This document shows positions 35,676 through 47,700 of a stretch of DNA of 64,000 nt, piece by piece. The stretch is taken from the NCBI GenBank assembly GCA_027886175.1, contig JAJNNQ010000075.1, forward strand, positions 32,518,501 to 32,582,500, in the 5' to 3' direction. Source of the stretch: Phylloscopus collybita. Lineage: Eukaryota; Chordata; Aves; Passeriformes; Phylloscopidae. The notes beneath the pieces are model-generated. The model did not search any database. It worked only from the letters and a program-made list of their open reading frames with translations, and had not been told where the DNA came from. Position 1 is the stretch's first letter, and each line of letters starts with the position of its first letter. A program made the translations under genes and the position numbers.

Positions 35676-37579
35676 AACATATTTTCTCCCACATTTGTCT
35701 GCGAAGAACTGATCTTTTATGACCTTCTTCTTGCCATTTTAACTTCATCCTATTCATCCTAATCCATGCCATGTCCTCCTCCATACTCCATGATACTCCA
35801 ATGTTTTAAACATTGACATCTGAGACAGAAATTATTTAACACTTCCATAATAGCATGTAATGCATTTCCTTCTCTTCTGAGATGGAGAATACTCCACCTG
35901 AATTGTGGAGAAAAAGTTACAGTTTGGATACTAATATTTTCCACAGCCTTCTAATTACTCTTTCATCTGTACCAAATATAGACTGATGTTCAAACCTTTT
36001 GTAGGTCTCTGGCAGGATTTTGAATGGTTATGTTGTCTCTGGTCAGGTTTCTAAAACCATTCTAGTAATTTTGAAAACATGCTGGCAAAAGGAGTCTGTT
36101 CCACAAGGCACTTGGTTTAGTTCTTAGACAGTGGCTTTCTGGTGAATATTTGTGGTATCGTTCTAAAGTGTGGAAGTACATGGGATTTCTAAACCCTCAG
36201 TTTCCTGGTGGGAATAATTCTGGACAGATGGTTTTACTATCCAGATGACAAACTAATTGCCAGCAATTTTGTAGAAATAAAAATCTTATTTGAAATTATG
36301 ACCTAATTGTTATGTAAAAGAAGAATAGACCATTGTAAATGCTTCATTGTGTAACATGAATCTGAAAATATGAGCTAAGAATGCTGCCTTCAAATCAGTC
36401 TTCTGGATTACACTTCCTTGGACTTGTGGGTTGACATTCTGTTCATTCAGAAGCCTAAAGTATAGGGAGAATTTGGCTCTCATAAATGGAAAAAAATAAT
36501 TTAATCCACTCCTTTCTAAATGGAAATGGAAAGTAGACCCCCTTCAAACATACTTTGAATCAAAATGAGGGACAGCTGCAGTCTGAGGTTAAATACCATT
36601 ATTTCCACAATTCAGTGGAGAGGTTGAGATTTGTATTTTGGCATTGAGGTTTACTAATCTACCTAAATAACCAAATGAAATCATTTTTAATCTGCAAGAG
36701 GGTAACAAAGAGAGAAAAGCTAAGTAAGATGCAGTATTATTGTGGCAGAACTGGCACATGGACATGCTGAAACACTTGTAACAAGCATTCCCTAGACATC
36801 TAACCTGCATGTTTCATTCCATGCCGCTTGGATTTCACTTCTAGCATCAATTGTGGTCAGTGTCAGTGTGGATATGAAGGGCTCCCAAATGGACTCTGGG
36901 CCACCATGTGTCCTGCCCACCCATCATCAGATACTCTGTTTTGATTCTACGCTTATGCAGAAATTAGTATTTTAGCTACCCATCACTTGTTCTTTGATAC
37001 CTGTCAGGTGACACCATGAATGGAGCACCACAGCAGCAGCAGATGGTTCTGTGCCCATTTTACTCATTAACTGCCACATCTGGGCTCAAGCTATTCCGTA
37101 TACAGCCCTGCTTCATGTAACTGCAGAGCCCATTCCTCAGCTCCATTGACCATGGTCTTTTGATATTATGTAATAGTAATTCCCTGTGTTCACAGTTGTT
37201 GTAGTAATGCTGCAAGAACATGAAATGGCAGAGCTGTGTCTTGTTGTCATGGCAGGATTCCTATTAATTAAACTTGAATCAAGTCAGTGAGTAACATGTC
37301 AGGTCTTCATGTCTCATTCATTTTATATCTTCACTTGAAGGAGAGTTTTCTGTTTTGTGTTCATGTTCAGTGATTCCCAAAGGCAGCCTGGATAAAATAA
37401 ACAGAATATCATGTGTTTATTTCTATGAATAGAAGAAAGGCTTTGTACTTCTTAACTACAGCATGCAAAACTTAAGCCTGTCTACAGATAGAATGCCAGG
37501 AAGAAACAACTGCATCGAGTTTCTAAATAAAATTAATCATCAATTCTCCAAAACATAGATTAAGTGTGATGTTAGTGAT

Positions 37580-37603
37580 ATAGCTTATTAAAAAATAAGC
37601 TAT
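37580..37603. repeat. Perfect 10-bp inverted repeat, 4-nt loop
   Basis: ATAGCTTATT, AAAA, AATAAGCTAT. It is an isolated perfect hairpin in intergenic DNA with no T-run terminator context or gene next to it. Confidence 0.9.
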
Positions 37604-40044
37604 GCAGCCGTAGCAGTCAGACTCTAACCAACTCGGATATCTTCATATATTCATATAAATCTACAGTGATTTGCAGTTTTCTTTGCTTCAAAGAGGATGG
37701 TGAACAACTATAAGTTAAAGACACTGCAATGGTTTGAAACTACATAGCCAAAATCTGTGCAATCATTTTATTTATCTGCCAGTGCTGATGTTCAGTTCTT
37801 CCAGAACTCCCCAAATCTTCAGGTCTGTAGCACAGACAGTAAATGTAAAAGAATCATGTTTTAGTAACACTAATCAGGACAGCTGCAAAACACCAAAGAC
37901 CCAAAAAAACCAAATAGGATAATGGTAAAAATCTCTTACCACAATCTTAACTTGTGGTATCTGCTACTTTGCCATAGCATTTAAGCTTGCCAGATGCTGT
38001 CTGCATCAGTCTGCAAGCATTCTACTATTCCTTAAGAGTAGTTGAGGATGCATGGTGTAAAATAACTGTTCTGGATCTTTAAAAATAAAAGGCTAGGACA
38101 GGCTAGGCTAAGCTAAAAAGCAGGTTGAATAATACAACAGATGGAAAAACATCAATCATTACTTGTCTCTCAGAAAATAAAAGGCATCAGTCTGGGAGAA
38201 AGGACCAGACAGGCTAGGTGATCTTTGGCTAAGAGAGCACGTTGCATGCCATGCCAGCATCTCTGGTTCATTCCAGAGTGCATATTAGCTGAAATAGCTT
38301 GCCATAATTTGGCTGGGGCTTAACCAATCCCCTGGAAATGAGAGCAAGCAGTGCTCCATGGCAGGAGCAGCCAAGCTTATGGCAGCAGAGCCATGTATGA
38401 CCCTCCATTGAACTGGGGATCCTCACTTGTACCTCTGCTGCTCTTGCAGGGGCAGCTGAGCCCACGCAGCACCAGAGCTAAAATACTGAACCCTGTGCAG
38501 GGTTGTACAGCATGTGCATCCCCTGGATGCTGCCTAGGAAAGTACAGTATGAATATAGCCTCCAGGAAAAAGCCCTTATCAACCCTTGTCCTCCAATGCA
38601 CCTCATGGAAATACACTTTCCAGTTTGAGCTGGTATCTTGTGAGTCAACAGCAGTGTATTGGAAGGAGTGCAAGTACAGCTCCAGTGTCCAGGACAGCCA
38701 GACTGTATCCTCTGATTTCCCCATGTCATGCTAGGTAAGTGACTTATTGACTGTATCTGATGTGTCTTATCTCATAGTAAGGAAAACATCATACATAGGC
38801 CAGTGTTGGGACAATGGGAAGATTACAGATGTGAGGTATTGTGCATTTCTCCAACATACAAAAAGGTCAAATGGTTTTGCTGATGTCCATATTTTATTGT
38901 ATGTACATTTTCATTTTAGTTTGTAGTATTATTTCTATTTCAATTGTTTTATTTTCTTTACTCCCCACAGGTCACAGTGGGTCAAACAGGCTTCTTGATG
39001 TTTTAGAGACAGTCCAGCCTCTCCCTCTCCTGCTGAATTACCCCTTTAGAGGGTACCACTGTGGCCCAACTCTAGCTTTCCAAGTGATGTGTAGGATGCA
39101 ATCAGAGGTAGAGAAAATGGTCATCCTTGGTGACAACACAACAAAAATATATGAAGATGATTTTCCTGTTCTCCCACCCCTCTAAATGAAAGGCTGGTGG
39201 CTCTTCAGGGAAGGAGAAACCTCATCTCTTGCTGAATTTGGTAACTTGTCTGGAGGAGAAAACTTCCTACAAGCAAAGCTCCTAACTCCACTTCTGCTCT
39301 TGACCATAGCTCCCACGTTGGTTACTGTCAAGGTGTGTTAACAGATAATTACAGTCCGGCAGGCTTTCACATTTGAGCAGGAATTGGATCCTAGAGCTAC
39401 TGTGCCAGCTGAATGGTAAAGGTGTTGTGAAAGGTTTACTTTTGTATGATCTGAGTGTGGGGGAGGGAGAAAGAAACATTTTTGCAGAAAAAGCTACCTC
39501 AAATCCAGTACTATTAGACCAGTTCTAATGCCACTTTTCTCTCTCCCTTATTAAATGGAATTCTCAGCTCTTCATAAACCTCTATTTCTTCCTCCTTTTT
39601 TTTAAGCCTGATAGGCTACCCAGTAACTGAGATGTCTGGACAAGGATCAGGGGAGTTTATTTTGTATTCCTCAGTGTCTGTTTTTCTAAAAACTGTGAGG
39701 ATAAATGAAAGGAAGCCTTGACAATATGAGCATTTGATTAAACAGCTGTTAAAAAGAGTATGTGAACACTTTTCTGTGACATTTGTTCTAAAATATGTTA
39801 TCTAGCAGGTCAGCTACTTCTAAAGTTGTAAATGAGTCTTAGTGATGCATCTCAGCAAGAATTAGTGCTTGACAGGTTCTCCTGAGAAAATAATAATAAA
39901 AAAAAATTAATAGGCATTTATCCATTGAAGAAAAGTGAACCTTTAAAGACCTGTCAGGCACTGACAGGGACTGCTATGAGCTCCATGAACAAAATGGTTA
40001 TCCATTGTACCAGCTGATCTTCATGTGTCCAAGGAGATTCCACC

Positions 40045-41120
40045 TGTGGCAGGTTGACCCCAGCTGGAAGCCAGGTGTCCACCAAATGTGCTCTATCACT
40101 CCCCTGCACAACAGGAGAGAGAAGATATTACAAAAGGTTTATGAGTTGAGGGAAAGATCACTCACTGATTACCATCATGGACAAAACAGACATGACTTGT
40201 GGTTATTAATTGAATTTATTACCAATAAGAATCAGAGCAGGATAGGAAAAACAAATTTTAAAAATCTTCTCTCTACCCCTCACTTCTTCCTGGGCTTTTC
40301 CTTCTCGAGATGGGGAGCAGAGGTCACGGCTGGTTCATCACACATTGTTCCTGCTGCTGCTGCTGCCCAGGGAGAGGAATCTTTCCCCTGCTCTAGAGTG
40401 GGGTCCCTCCCACAGGAGACAGTTCTCCATGAACTCCTCCAGCATGAGTCCATCCCATAGGCAACAGTTCTCCATGAACTGTTCCAGTGTGGGTCCTTTC
40501 CCACAGCATGCAGTCCATAAAGAACAGGTTGCTAGAGTGTGGGTCCTCCGCAGGGTCACAAGTCCTACCAGGAAATTTTCTCCAGCATGGGTTCTTCTCT
40601 CCAGAGGTTTGCAAGTCACTTGCAGGAGCCTGCCCCAGTGTGCACCTCCCATGGGGTCACAGCCTTCTTTTGAGAATCCAGCTGCTCTGGTGTGGGCTGC
40701 AGGTGAATCTCTGCATCTTCATGGATCTCCATGGGCTGCAGGGGCAGAGCTTCTTCACCATGGCCATCATCATGGGCTGCAGAGGAATGTCCACTCTGAT
40801 GACTGGAGCACCTCTTCCCCCTCCTTCCTCCTTCCCCCTCCTGCACTGACCTTGGTGTCTACAGAGTTGCTTCTCTCTCATGTTCTCACTCCTTTCTTCC
40901 CTGAGCACGATTACATCTGCACAATATCTTTCCTTTGTTCTTAAGTATGTTACTGCCAAGGCATTACCACCATCTCTGGTTGACTCAGCTCAGGGCAGCG
41001 ACACATCCATCCTGGAACCATCTGGCATTGGCTTTGCCAGATGTTGGGGAACCTTCTGGCAGCTTCTCACAGAAGGCACTCCTGTAGCCCCCCCTCTACC
41101 TGCCTTGTAGACTCAATACA
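40045..41120. mobile_element. Solo LTR, avian ERVL-like (about 1.08 kb)
   Basis: It begins TGTGGCAGGTTGACCCCAGC and ends CTTGTAGACTCAATACA, with TG...CA termini. It is flanked by CCACC (40040-40044) and TCACC (41121-41125), a probable 5-bp target duplication with one change. The body matches an avian LTR family from memory, including CTCTATCACTCCCCT, GCAGCTTCTCACAGAAGGC and CTGTAGCCCCCC. The middle, about 40380-40780, is a run of diverged repeats around the motif CCAGYRTGGGTCC...CCCAYRGG. The overlapping ORFs on both strands here, up to 199 codons, are LTR sequence, not genes. No gag, pol or env sequence is attached. Confidence 0.88.
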
Positions 41121-41349
41121 TCACCACAATAGCAGAATCTAAGGAAAATATCTAGAAATCCTTCTCTCTCTTGATTTTGTTGTCAGTATATTTGTGGGGG
41201 AACTACAGCCTGTGTCTTTTAAGGAGGTTGGGATGACAATACCTGTCTCACTCAGGATGATGTCATTCCTGTCGTAATTTAGGATAACACAAAGCTCACA
41301 GGTTATAAATTGCCAAGAAGAATATGCTCAGGCTGCGAGCCAAAAAGAC

Positions 41350-41370
41350 TTTTTTTTTGGGGGGGGGGGG
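41350..41370. repeat. T9-G12 homopolymer junction
   Basis: Nine T followed by twelve G on the + strand, 230 bp past the solo LTR. It is probably slippage-prone. Confidence 0.95.
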
Positions 41371-44300
41371 AGCGTTTCTTTGCCTGTTGAAAGATAAATT
41401 GGGAGCAGAACTGGAATGTGGAAGAACCATTCTAGCTTTTCTGGAATATCTGGGTTGATCCAAGTGCCTGATGCCTATTCTGCCTGTGTAATTTCGAATC
41501 TTTTTGGTTTTAATCCTGCCTTACATTTGATTTTTTTAGATGTGATATTCTGTCAATATTGCTGTATATTTTTTGTTGCCCACATGTTGTGAGTACAAAT
41601 ACTTCTGCTTGCAGTAGAACTTAATTCTACTGCTATCCATAGCTGTCAATTAGGGAAAACAAACTCCTTATGCCAGGTGATATTTTGCATTCCCATCTCC
41701 CCACCTGCTCCACATACCTACAGTCCCTGCCCCCACAGCTGTACTAATGACAGTCTTCTCCAGGCAAGCTCTCACCCATCCCAGGTGCTGCTTTTATATC
41801 TCCTTCCTTCTTTCCCAAGCAGAAAGGGAGACCCTCCCAGTGTGTTGCTTGCAGCATACTAGGAATATATTTTCTGTTCTGGAAAGAATCTAGTCAAGAA
41901 AAATAATTTTATCTATTTTCACTCATAATCACAAATTGCTGATTTTTAGGAGGAAAGCACATGAATCAAGTGGAAGTTGCAAATATTTTATTCTTACCAG
42001 CATATAGAGTAAGAAACTTTGTGTTCTGATATGGACAGAACATGGCTTTCCCAGGTTAAAATACACATTTACCTCTGCTACTGGTTTAAAAATGCTTTAG
42101 GAATACACAAAGGATTTTTAAAAATAAAAGCAGGGTGCCTCAGGGAGTACCGCTAGTTTAAATAACACATGAAAGTATTTATGAGCCTTTTTTTATGAGG
42201 TGGTCAAAGCAAAGACCATCCAGCATGTAACATAAGACTGGCTAAAGAAGAAAGATTTTTCAAAACCACATTGGAGAATTAAGCATGAATGGAATTTTAT
42301 TTCAGTCTCTATTGCTTATTTAAATTAATGAGGTTTTCAGGTGCAGTCTAAATGATAACGCAGATCAAGGTGAGTTTTGCCAGGGAGCTGGACTCTTCTT
42401 TATTATTCAAAGAATGCTGCTGACTAATATTGTAATCCCAAATAGACAATAGGTTTAGTGAAGGTAAAATTTTAAAGAGTTTCAAACACTTTAAAGGGCA
42501 GTGGAATTGCAATGACTCATTAATTAGAAATGGAGATTAATATTTCTGAATTGTCCCAGGTACCTCCACAGCAGATCTGCCAGTATCTATCCAGTGTGTC
42601 CAACCATAGAAAAGTGCAGAATAAAGATCATTGTGTCTTACTTGGTTGAGCAGTACCAGGTCAGTAGTTCCTGCTGCATTTTTTTGGTTACTGAGGTTTT
42701 TCCTACTGCAGGAAGAAGCTCCAGTCCATCCCCATGCCAAGAGACCATTTCCAGGTCTAATTCCTAAGATTGCCAAATCCTAGCCCATTTCCTAGATCTC
42801 CTAAGGGGATTTTAAATACTGCAACTCAAAACTGGTCTCACACTCTTTCCTTCCACATTGTACACACTCATTCACACTCTGGTTCCAGGTCTTCTCTTTC
42901 TGTCCCTAGCTTTCCTATCTCCACATAGGCCTCAGAGCTGGAAGATTCCTTTCAGACACTTGCAATCCCAGGTGTTTTCTGTTTACCAGACATGGGTACC
43001 TACTGACCAAATGCACCGATATCAGTAAGAAGAGCTTTGATTGTACCTCACAAACCAGGAAGAATCCACTGACTTCATATTATTCACTAATTCTGTGTTA
43101 GGCTTCATGGCAACTGTGCAAGTATTTAAAGGATTTGCAGAAGTACAGGATGATGAGGGAATTTTTGAACAGACATTCTCATGTTTCTGCCTTAACTATG
43201 CATGTACATATTTAGCTAATTCAGACAGTTATTTGAAATCACTTTTGCAATTACGGTGCTAGTAAGTAGGGCAGAACTGAACTAAACTGATTACAGTGGG
43301 ACTATCCTTTAACTTCTAAAAGTAAAATATGGACATAAAATCTCAATTTTTCCAGAACAAACTTTGTCAGAAAGAAAAGGAGAGCTTCCAGCACACTATT
43401 TGTGTGACTTCATTGTGAATAAGTTTGGGGAACCGATCTGGTTGCAAAATCAATTAAAAATATTTTTGACCATATTTTGCTTTGGGTCTTTTGGGGGTGT
43501 TTGTTGTTCTTTTTGTAACTGGGGAAATTTCTCTTAAGCTGGTATCACTGTTGTTCATTTTGTAACATCAAACCACAGCCTCCTACAGGAAATGTAAATA
43601 AATCCCAGTGGCATGGAATTTCAATAACCTTAAACCATTTTACACCTAAATGAGAGCATCTGTGGAAGGGATTAGCATGCTGTAATTTATGTGCAGTACT
43701 TCCCACCTTGAGCTGGTTTGCCTTAACTTTCCCGTGTGTCCCTAGGCAGATAAGCAAAGGCGGAAAGAGCCTGGGCTGCACTGCTTCAGTCACTTCATGG
43801 AATGATTCCATAGATCTGAGTGTTTGAAAGTGATGCTGCACAGATACTCCTTGATTTTGGTGTAGGAGCTTCAACAAATGGTCTTGGATCATTCACAGCA
43901 ATGCTGCAGCTGAGTAGGTCATTCAGTGATTTATCCTTAGTGATGAGGACAGTACATCTGTCCTGGTAACTATTGTCGTTGAAAAGCGTGTTGTTGGCTA
44001 TGCTAATGGAGATTAAAAGCACCTTAAAATGAAACAGCTGCAATCTCTCAGTTGCTATCATTGTTCAATCTGTTTTATTGATTTTCATAGTGCATAAAAT
44101 ACACAAAATGTGCAGAAAATTCGATACCGAATGAAAGAGCAATAGAGAGAGAAAATCATGCGGTGTGAGGAACAGCTACAGTGAAACAGGCAGACTGAAA
44201 TGAGCTGGGCATGAATTCACTGGGGGAAGTGGACTAAGCTGCCACCCTTTCTTCAAAAAGGCTGGAAAAGAACTATGATATTCCTCTGTGGAAGTGTGTG

Positions 44301-44718
44301 AAAGAAATGATAGCAGCCTCTCAAAACAGAACTCAAGCCTGTGCCTCTACCAAAGGGGTATAAGATCATGCTTAATGTTAATGTTAATGTGGTTGCCCAA
44401 AACCAAAGTTGTCTGCCACTGCTTAATATTACCTGGGTTTAGGGACACAGGGCTTGCAGCCAGAGAGAACTGCATGCAAGCTATCTGACTCCATCATCAA
44501 TTTCTCCTCTTAAAGAGAATAACCTTCAAGCCTCCAATTTTTTTGGCATAGCTAATCAAGCTGAGAAGGGTAACAACATAATCTGCATGAACAGTACAAA
44601 CTGTGCCTCGTGGTCAGGAAGCCAAACTGGCATTATCCAAATCCCAGGGAGGCCAATGGGATGACTCTGATTTCACCCAAAGTGTGCCTTGGGCCAAGTC
44701 CAGCAGCAACCCACTTAT

Positions 44719-44748
44719 CATCTATATCTTTATCTATCATCTATATTG
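44719..44748. repeat. Short imperfect (ATCT)n repeat
   Basis: CATCTATATCTTTATCTATC then ATCTATATTG. Short low-complexity sequence. Confidence 0.75.
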
Positions 44749-47700
44749 TTTCCCTCACAGGGTCTTCACTTTAAGTGAAGCAGCACTCTGATAACAAAGA
44801 TGTTACCCTGCCACCGTGCTGCTAGTTAAAGACAGAGAAGATGCTTTATGAGAATGAAGCACCTCTTCCTGCCAAGGACCACTCCTGCTTCACCAAGTGC
44901 TGCCTTTGTCCCTGACAGCGGTCAGGGCCCTGAACATATGCAGCCAACATGTGCCCTGACAGGGATGGGAGCATCTAAGGCAAATCTCGTGAAGTTCCAT
45001 AATGTGATTCCCAGGCCATTTTGTCTTCCCTTGGACTGCATGCACAACAAAGCCGTAATGGGATTCTCAGTATGCCTGGGCTCACTGCCACATGAACAGC
45101 AGTTGTATCCTGGCAGAAGAATAGTCTAGCCCTGGGCATTCCTCTCCTGTAGTCTGGGAGTATTTCAGGTCTGGCACTCCCTGCAATTGGTCCGGGAATA
45201 GGGTTTGACTAGGTGACCCACGCTGAACACTTGACATTCTTATTAAAGCACCTGGCTTTTTCTGTAGCCGTGCAGTGAGTTCGCAATACAGAGTATCAGC
45301 TTTGCTCTGTGGGAGCCAAACACTGACCTTCTTCTATTTCATTCTCCTAAAGCCTCTTTTCCTGTGATATTCGTTTGCATTGCTGAGTAGTCCAAGCATA
45401 TTTAGGCTACTATCTGTCCTTCTCCAGACTACAACAAGCACTTATCTGGCACTGTAAATGTAAAAATGATAATAACAAAGCTGTCTCTGAGTGTTCATTT
45501 GAGCATACCTCGTAAACCCAAGGGAAAGGCTGAATGCAGTGACATATTTCATTAAAAGACAACTGATGTTTTATTTAAATCAATAATTAAAAGTTTTACA
45601 AAAATCACCTCAGGGTGTTTTTTTAATAGCTTGGTTTCAACTTAATGCCCAAGTCTACATTGCCCAAATCAATATGATAATTGTCCAAGAGAATAATTTT
45701 AATATAAGTAATAAAGGTTCTTACAGATTTAAATATGTTTCCCTCAAGACGAGAAGTGTTTCTGTAGAGATTATGATGACTGTATCAATTAGTCCATCAT
45801 TCTTCTGTACACAAACTATAGAAGACTCCCAAATTATTTGAGTAGACAGTTTACTGCAGCAGGTCAGTAGTGGTATGGAGCTTTTAAACAATGGTATTCA
45901 GCTGGTTCAGTTCCCATTCAGAGAATATTCTTGCCTGTTGGAAAGACAGTATATTGCTTAAAGTAGAACATGTAAAGAAAAGAGATTGCCAGACTTGTCT
46001 TTTTCTTGGTTTTTTAATTGCTTATTTTTATGAACTGAAGGCTTTTGGAGGGACACAAGAACGGAAGTTAGCAGGGCAATGTCTTGGGAGCAGTTAATTA
46101 GTGAGAACATGATATGAAAGGGGGATTAAACTTCCCCTTTGTCTTGGTGAAATGGATTCTAGCTCCTGCATGGTCTATTCCCAGTCTGATGCAGAAGCTT
46201 GACAGCTCTTCTCATGCACTAAGAGCTATAAATTATATTCTCATGCTGCCATTCTAACTTCTGGTATCAACTCTGCCCTTTTTATGTTCTCCCAATCTTA
46301 ACTTTTTTTCCCTTCCATGCTGCTGTCTTCTGGATGAAATAGTTTGCTAAGCCTTTTGTGACAAATCACTTCTCCTTTATGTCTTCCCAATGGAAGAACT
46401 AGTTTTTATGTTTGGGCTCATTTCTCTAATTCATGACACATTTACCTTGCAAACCTTGTGGTGCCAGAAGGTGTTACTCACCCTGACAGATGTTTGCTAT
46501 GCCAACACAGTCTCAGCAGTAAGCACAGGAGTTTTTCCTAATCTTCATCAGCACAGGGCTAGTGGATTAACTCAAACCATGCTGATGAGTCTTGAAGTTT
46601 TTCTGGGCTCATTTACCATGGGTGGCCTGCATAGCATAGAGCTGAAGGCTCAGAGAAGGTCCAGTGAGCTGGTAATGGGGAAATGTGGACAGTTAAGTCT
46701 TCAAGTACTCCAGTTTGATCTGACAGAATGCATCATTCCATGTCCCAGACTTTTTTTATCAGCAGACCATGATCCCTTGGGAGGGATTCTAGTATTTTGT
46801 GCCTTGCCTTGTACATACTTAAATATGGCTGAAAAAAATATTTGAAAGGCAAGGATTTCATGCAAGTATGTGGGCTTTACCTGGCAGCAGTAGTTTACAC
46901 CATTATTGACCAGCTAAGAACTTGGGCCTCTGTATTTTAGGCATGTGTATAATGCTATACATATGTGAGTGACTGCATGTGAGCGTTGCAGTGTAAAGTA
47001 GAACCATCATGATCTTAGTGAAGCATGAATGAGAATTGTTATAGAATTACCATAGTAGTGTTTATAGTAGAAGGTATAAATGGTACCATGAGGCTGATTA
47101 AAGCTAAAGAGCTACTTCTCCTGCTCGCTGATTACAATTAGCTCTTCACTGGATTGCTTGCCAAAAAACGCCTTTAAAATACAGTCAATTGATCTTACAG
47201 GCTTTGTTTTTTGAGAGTTTTAAATGCACAGCTCAAGATTTTCACTATATGAAGAACTATACATATTCTGACCACAGGTACAGTGAGTTGATTGGAATAA
47301 TCTACCTGCAGCAACAGGAATAGCTGGGACTTGGTACATACTGTTAAACATTTGCAAGCTCTCATAATCTTTTAAAAGTCCAAATATATCACCTATTTCT
47401 TTAGCTTGTGGGTAAGTCTCCATCAGTCTGCTTTACCATTTAGGTGTGTCATAGGATTACATTTCAGGAATTTGAGGGGACGGAATCATTTCTGTTTCCC
47501 TAAGGGCCACCAATTGAGTGTGTGATCTGGGTGTTCAGTTTCCCAATGTCCATACACTACTCATGGTAAGTTTTAAGACACTGTGCTTGTATTTGTTCAG
47601 TCATTATTTTCAATGAAAGAGCAGAATCTTTCACCTCACAAATCTCACTTTCTCCATTTCTTTCCTCCAAACAAAACCTTCTCCCACCGTTCTGGTTACA

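Larger units (their letters stand above)
34271..40044. other. Intergenic, no gene seen between the two solo LTRs
   Basis: It contains the 34.7-kb repeat, a T24 run, the 37.58-kb hairpin, and a GC-richer stretch at 38270-38735. That stretch ends in a good donor-like GTAAGT, and a good acceptor-like CTCCCCACAG lies 236 bp on. Nothing in it resembles a known protein. Confidence 0.65.

Noticed and set aside
40345..40944. 199-codon open frame, the longest in the window
   Set aside because: It lies wholly inside the solo LTR, which is GC-rich, stop-poor and repeated internally. Overlapping frames on both strands are equally open.
46390..46845. 151-codon open frame on the + strand
   Set aside because: No recognisable domain, signal or splice context, and the length is within chance for 64 kb read in six frames. 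It would need transcript evidence or a protein match.
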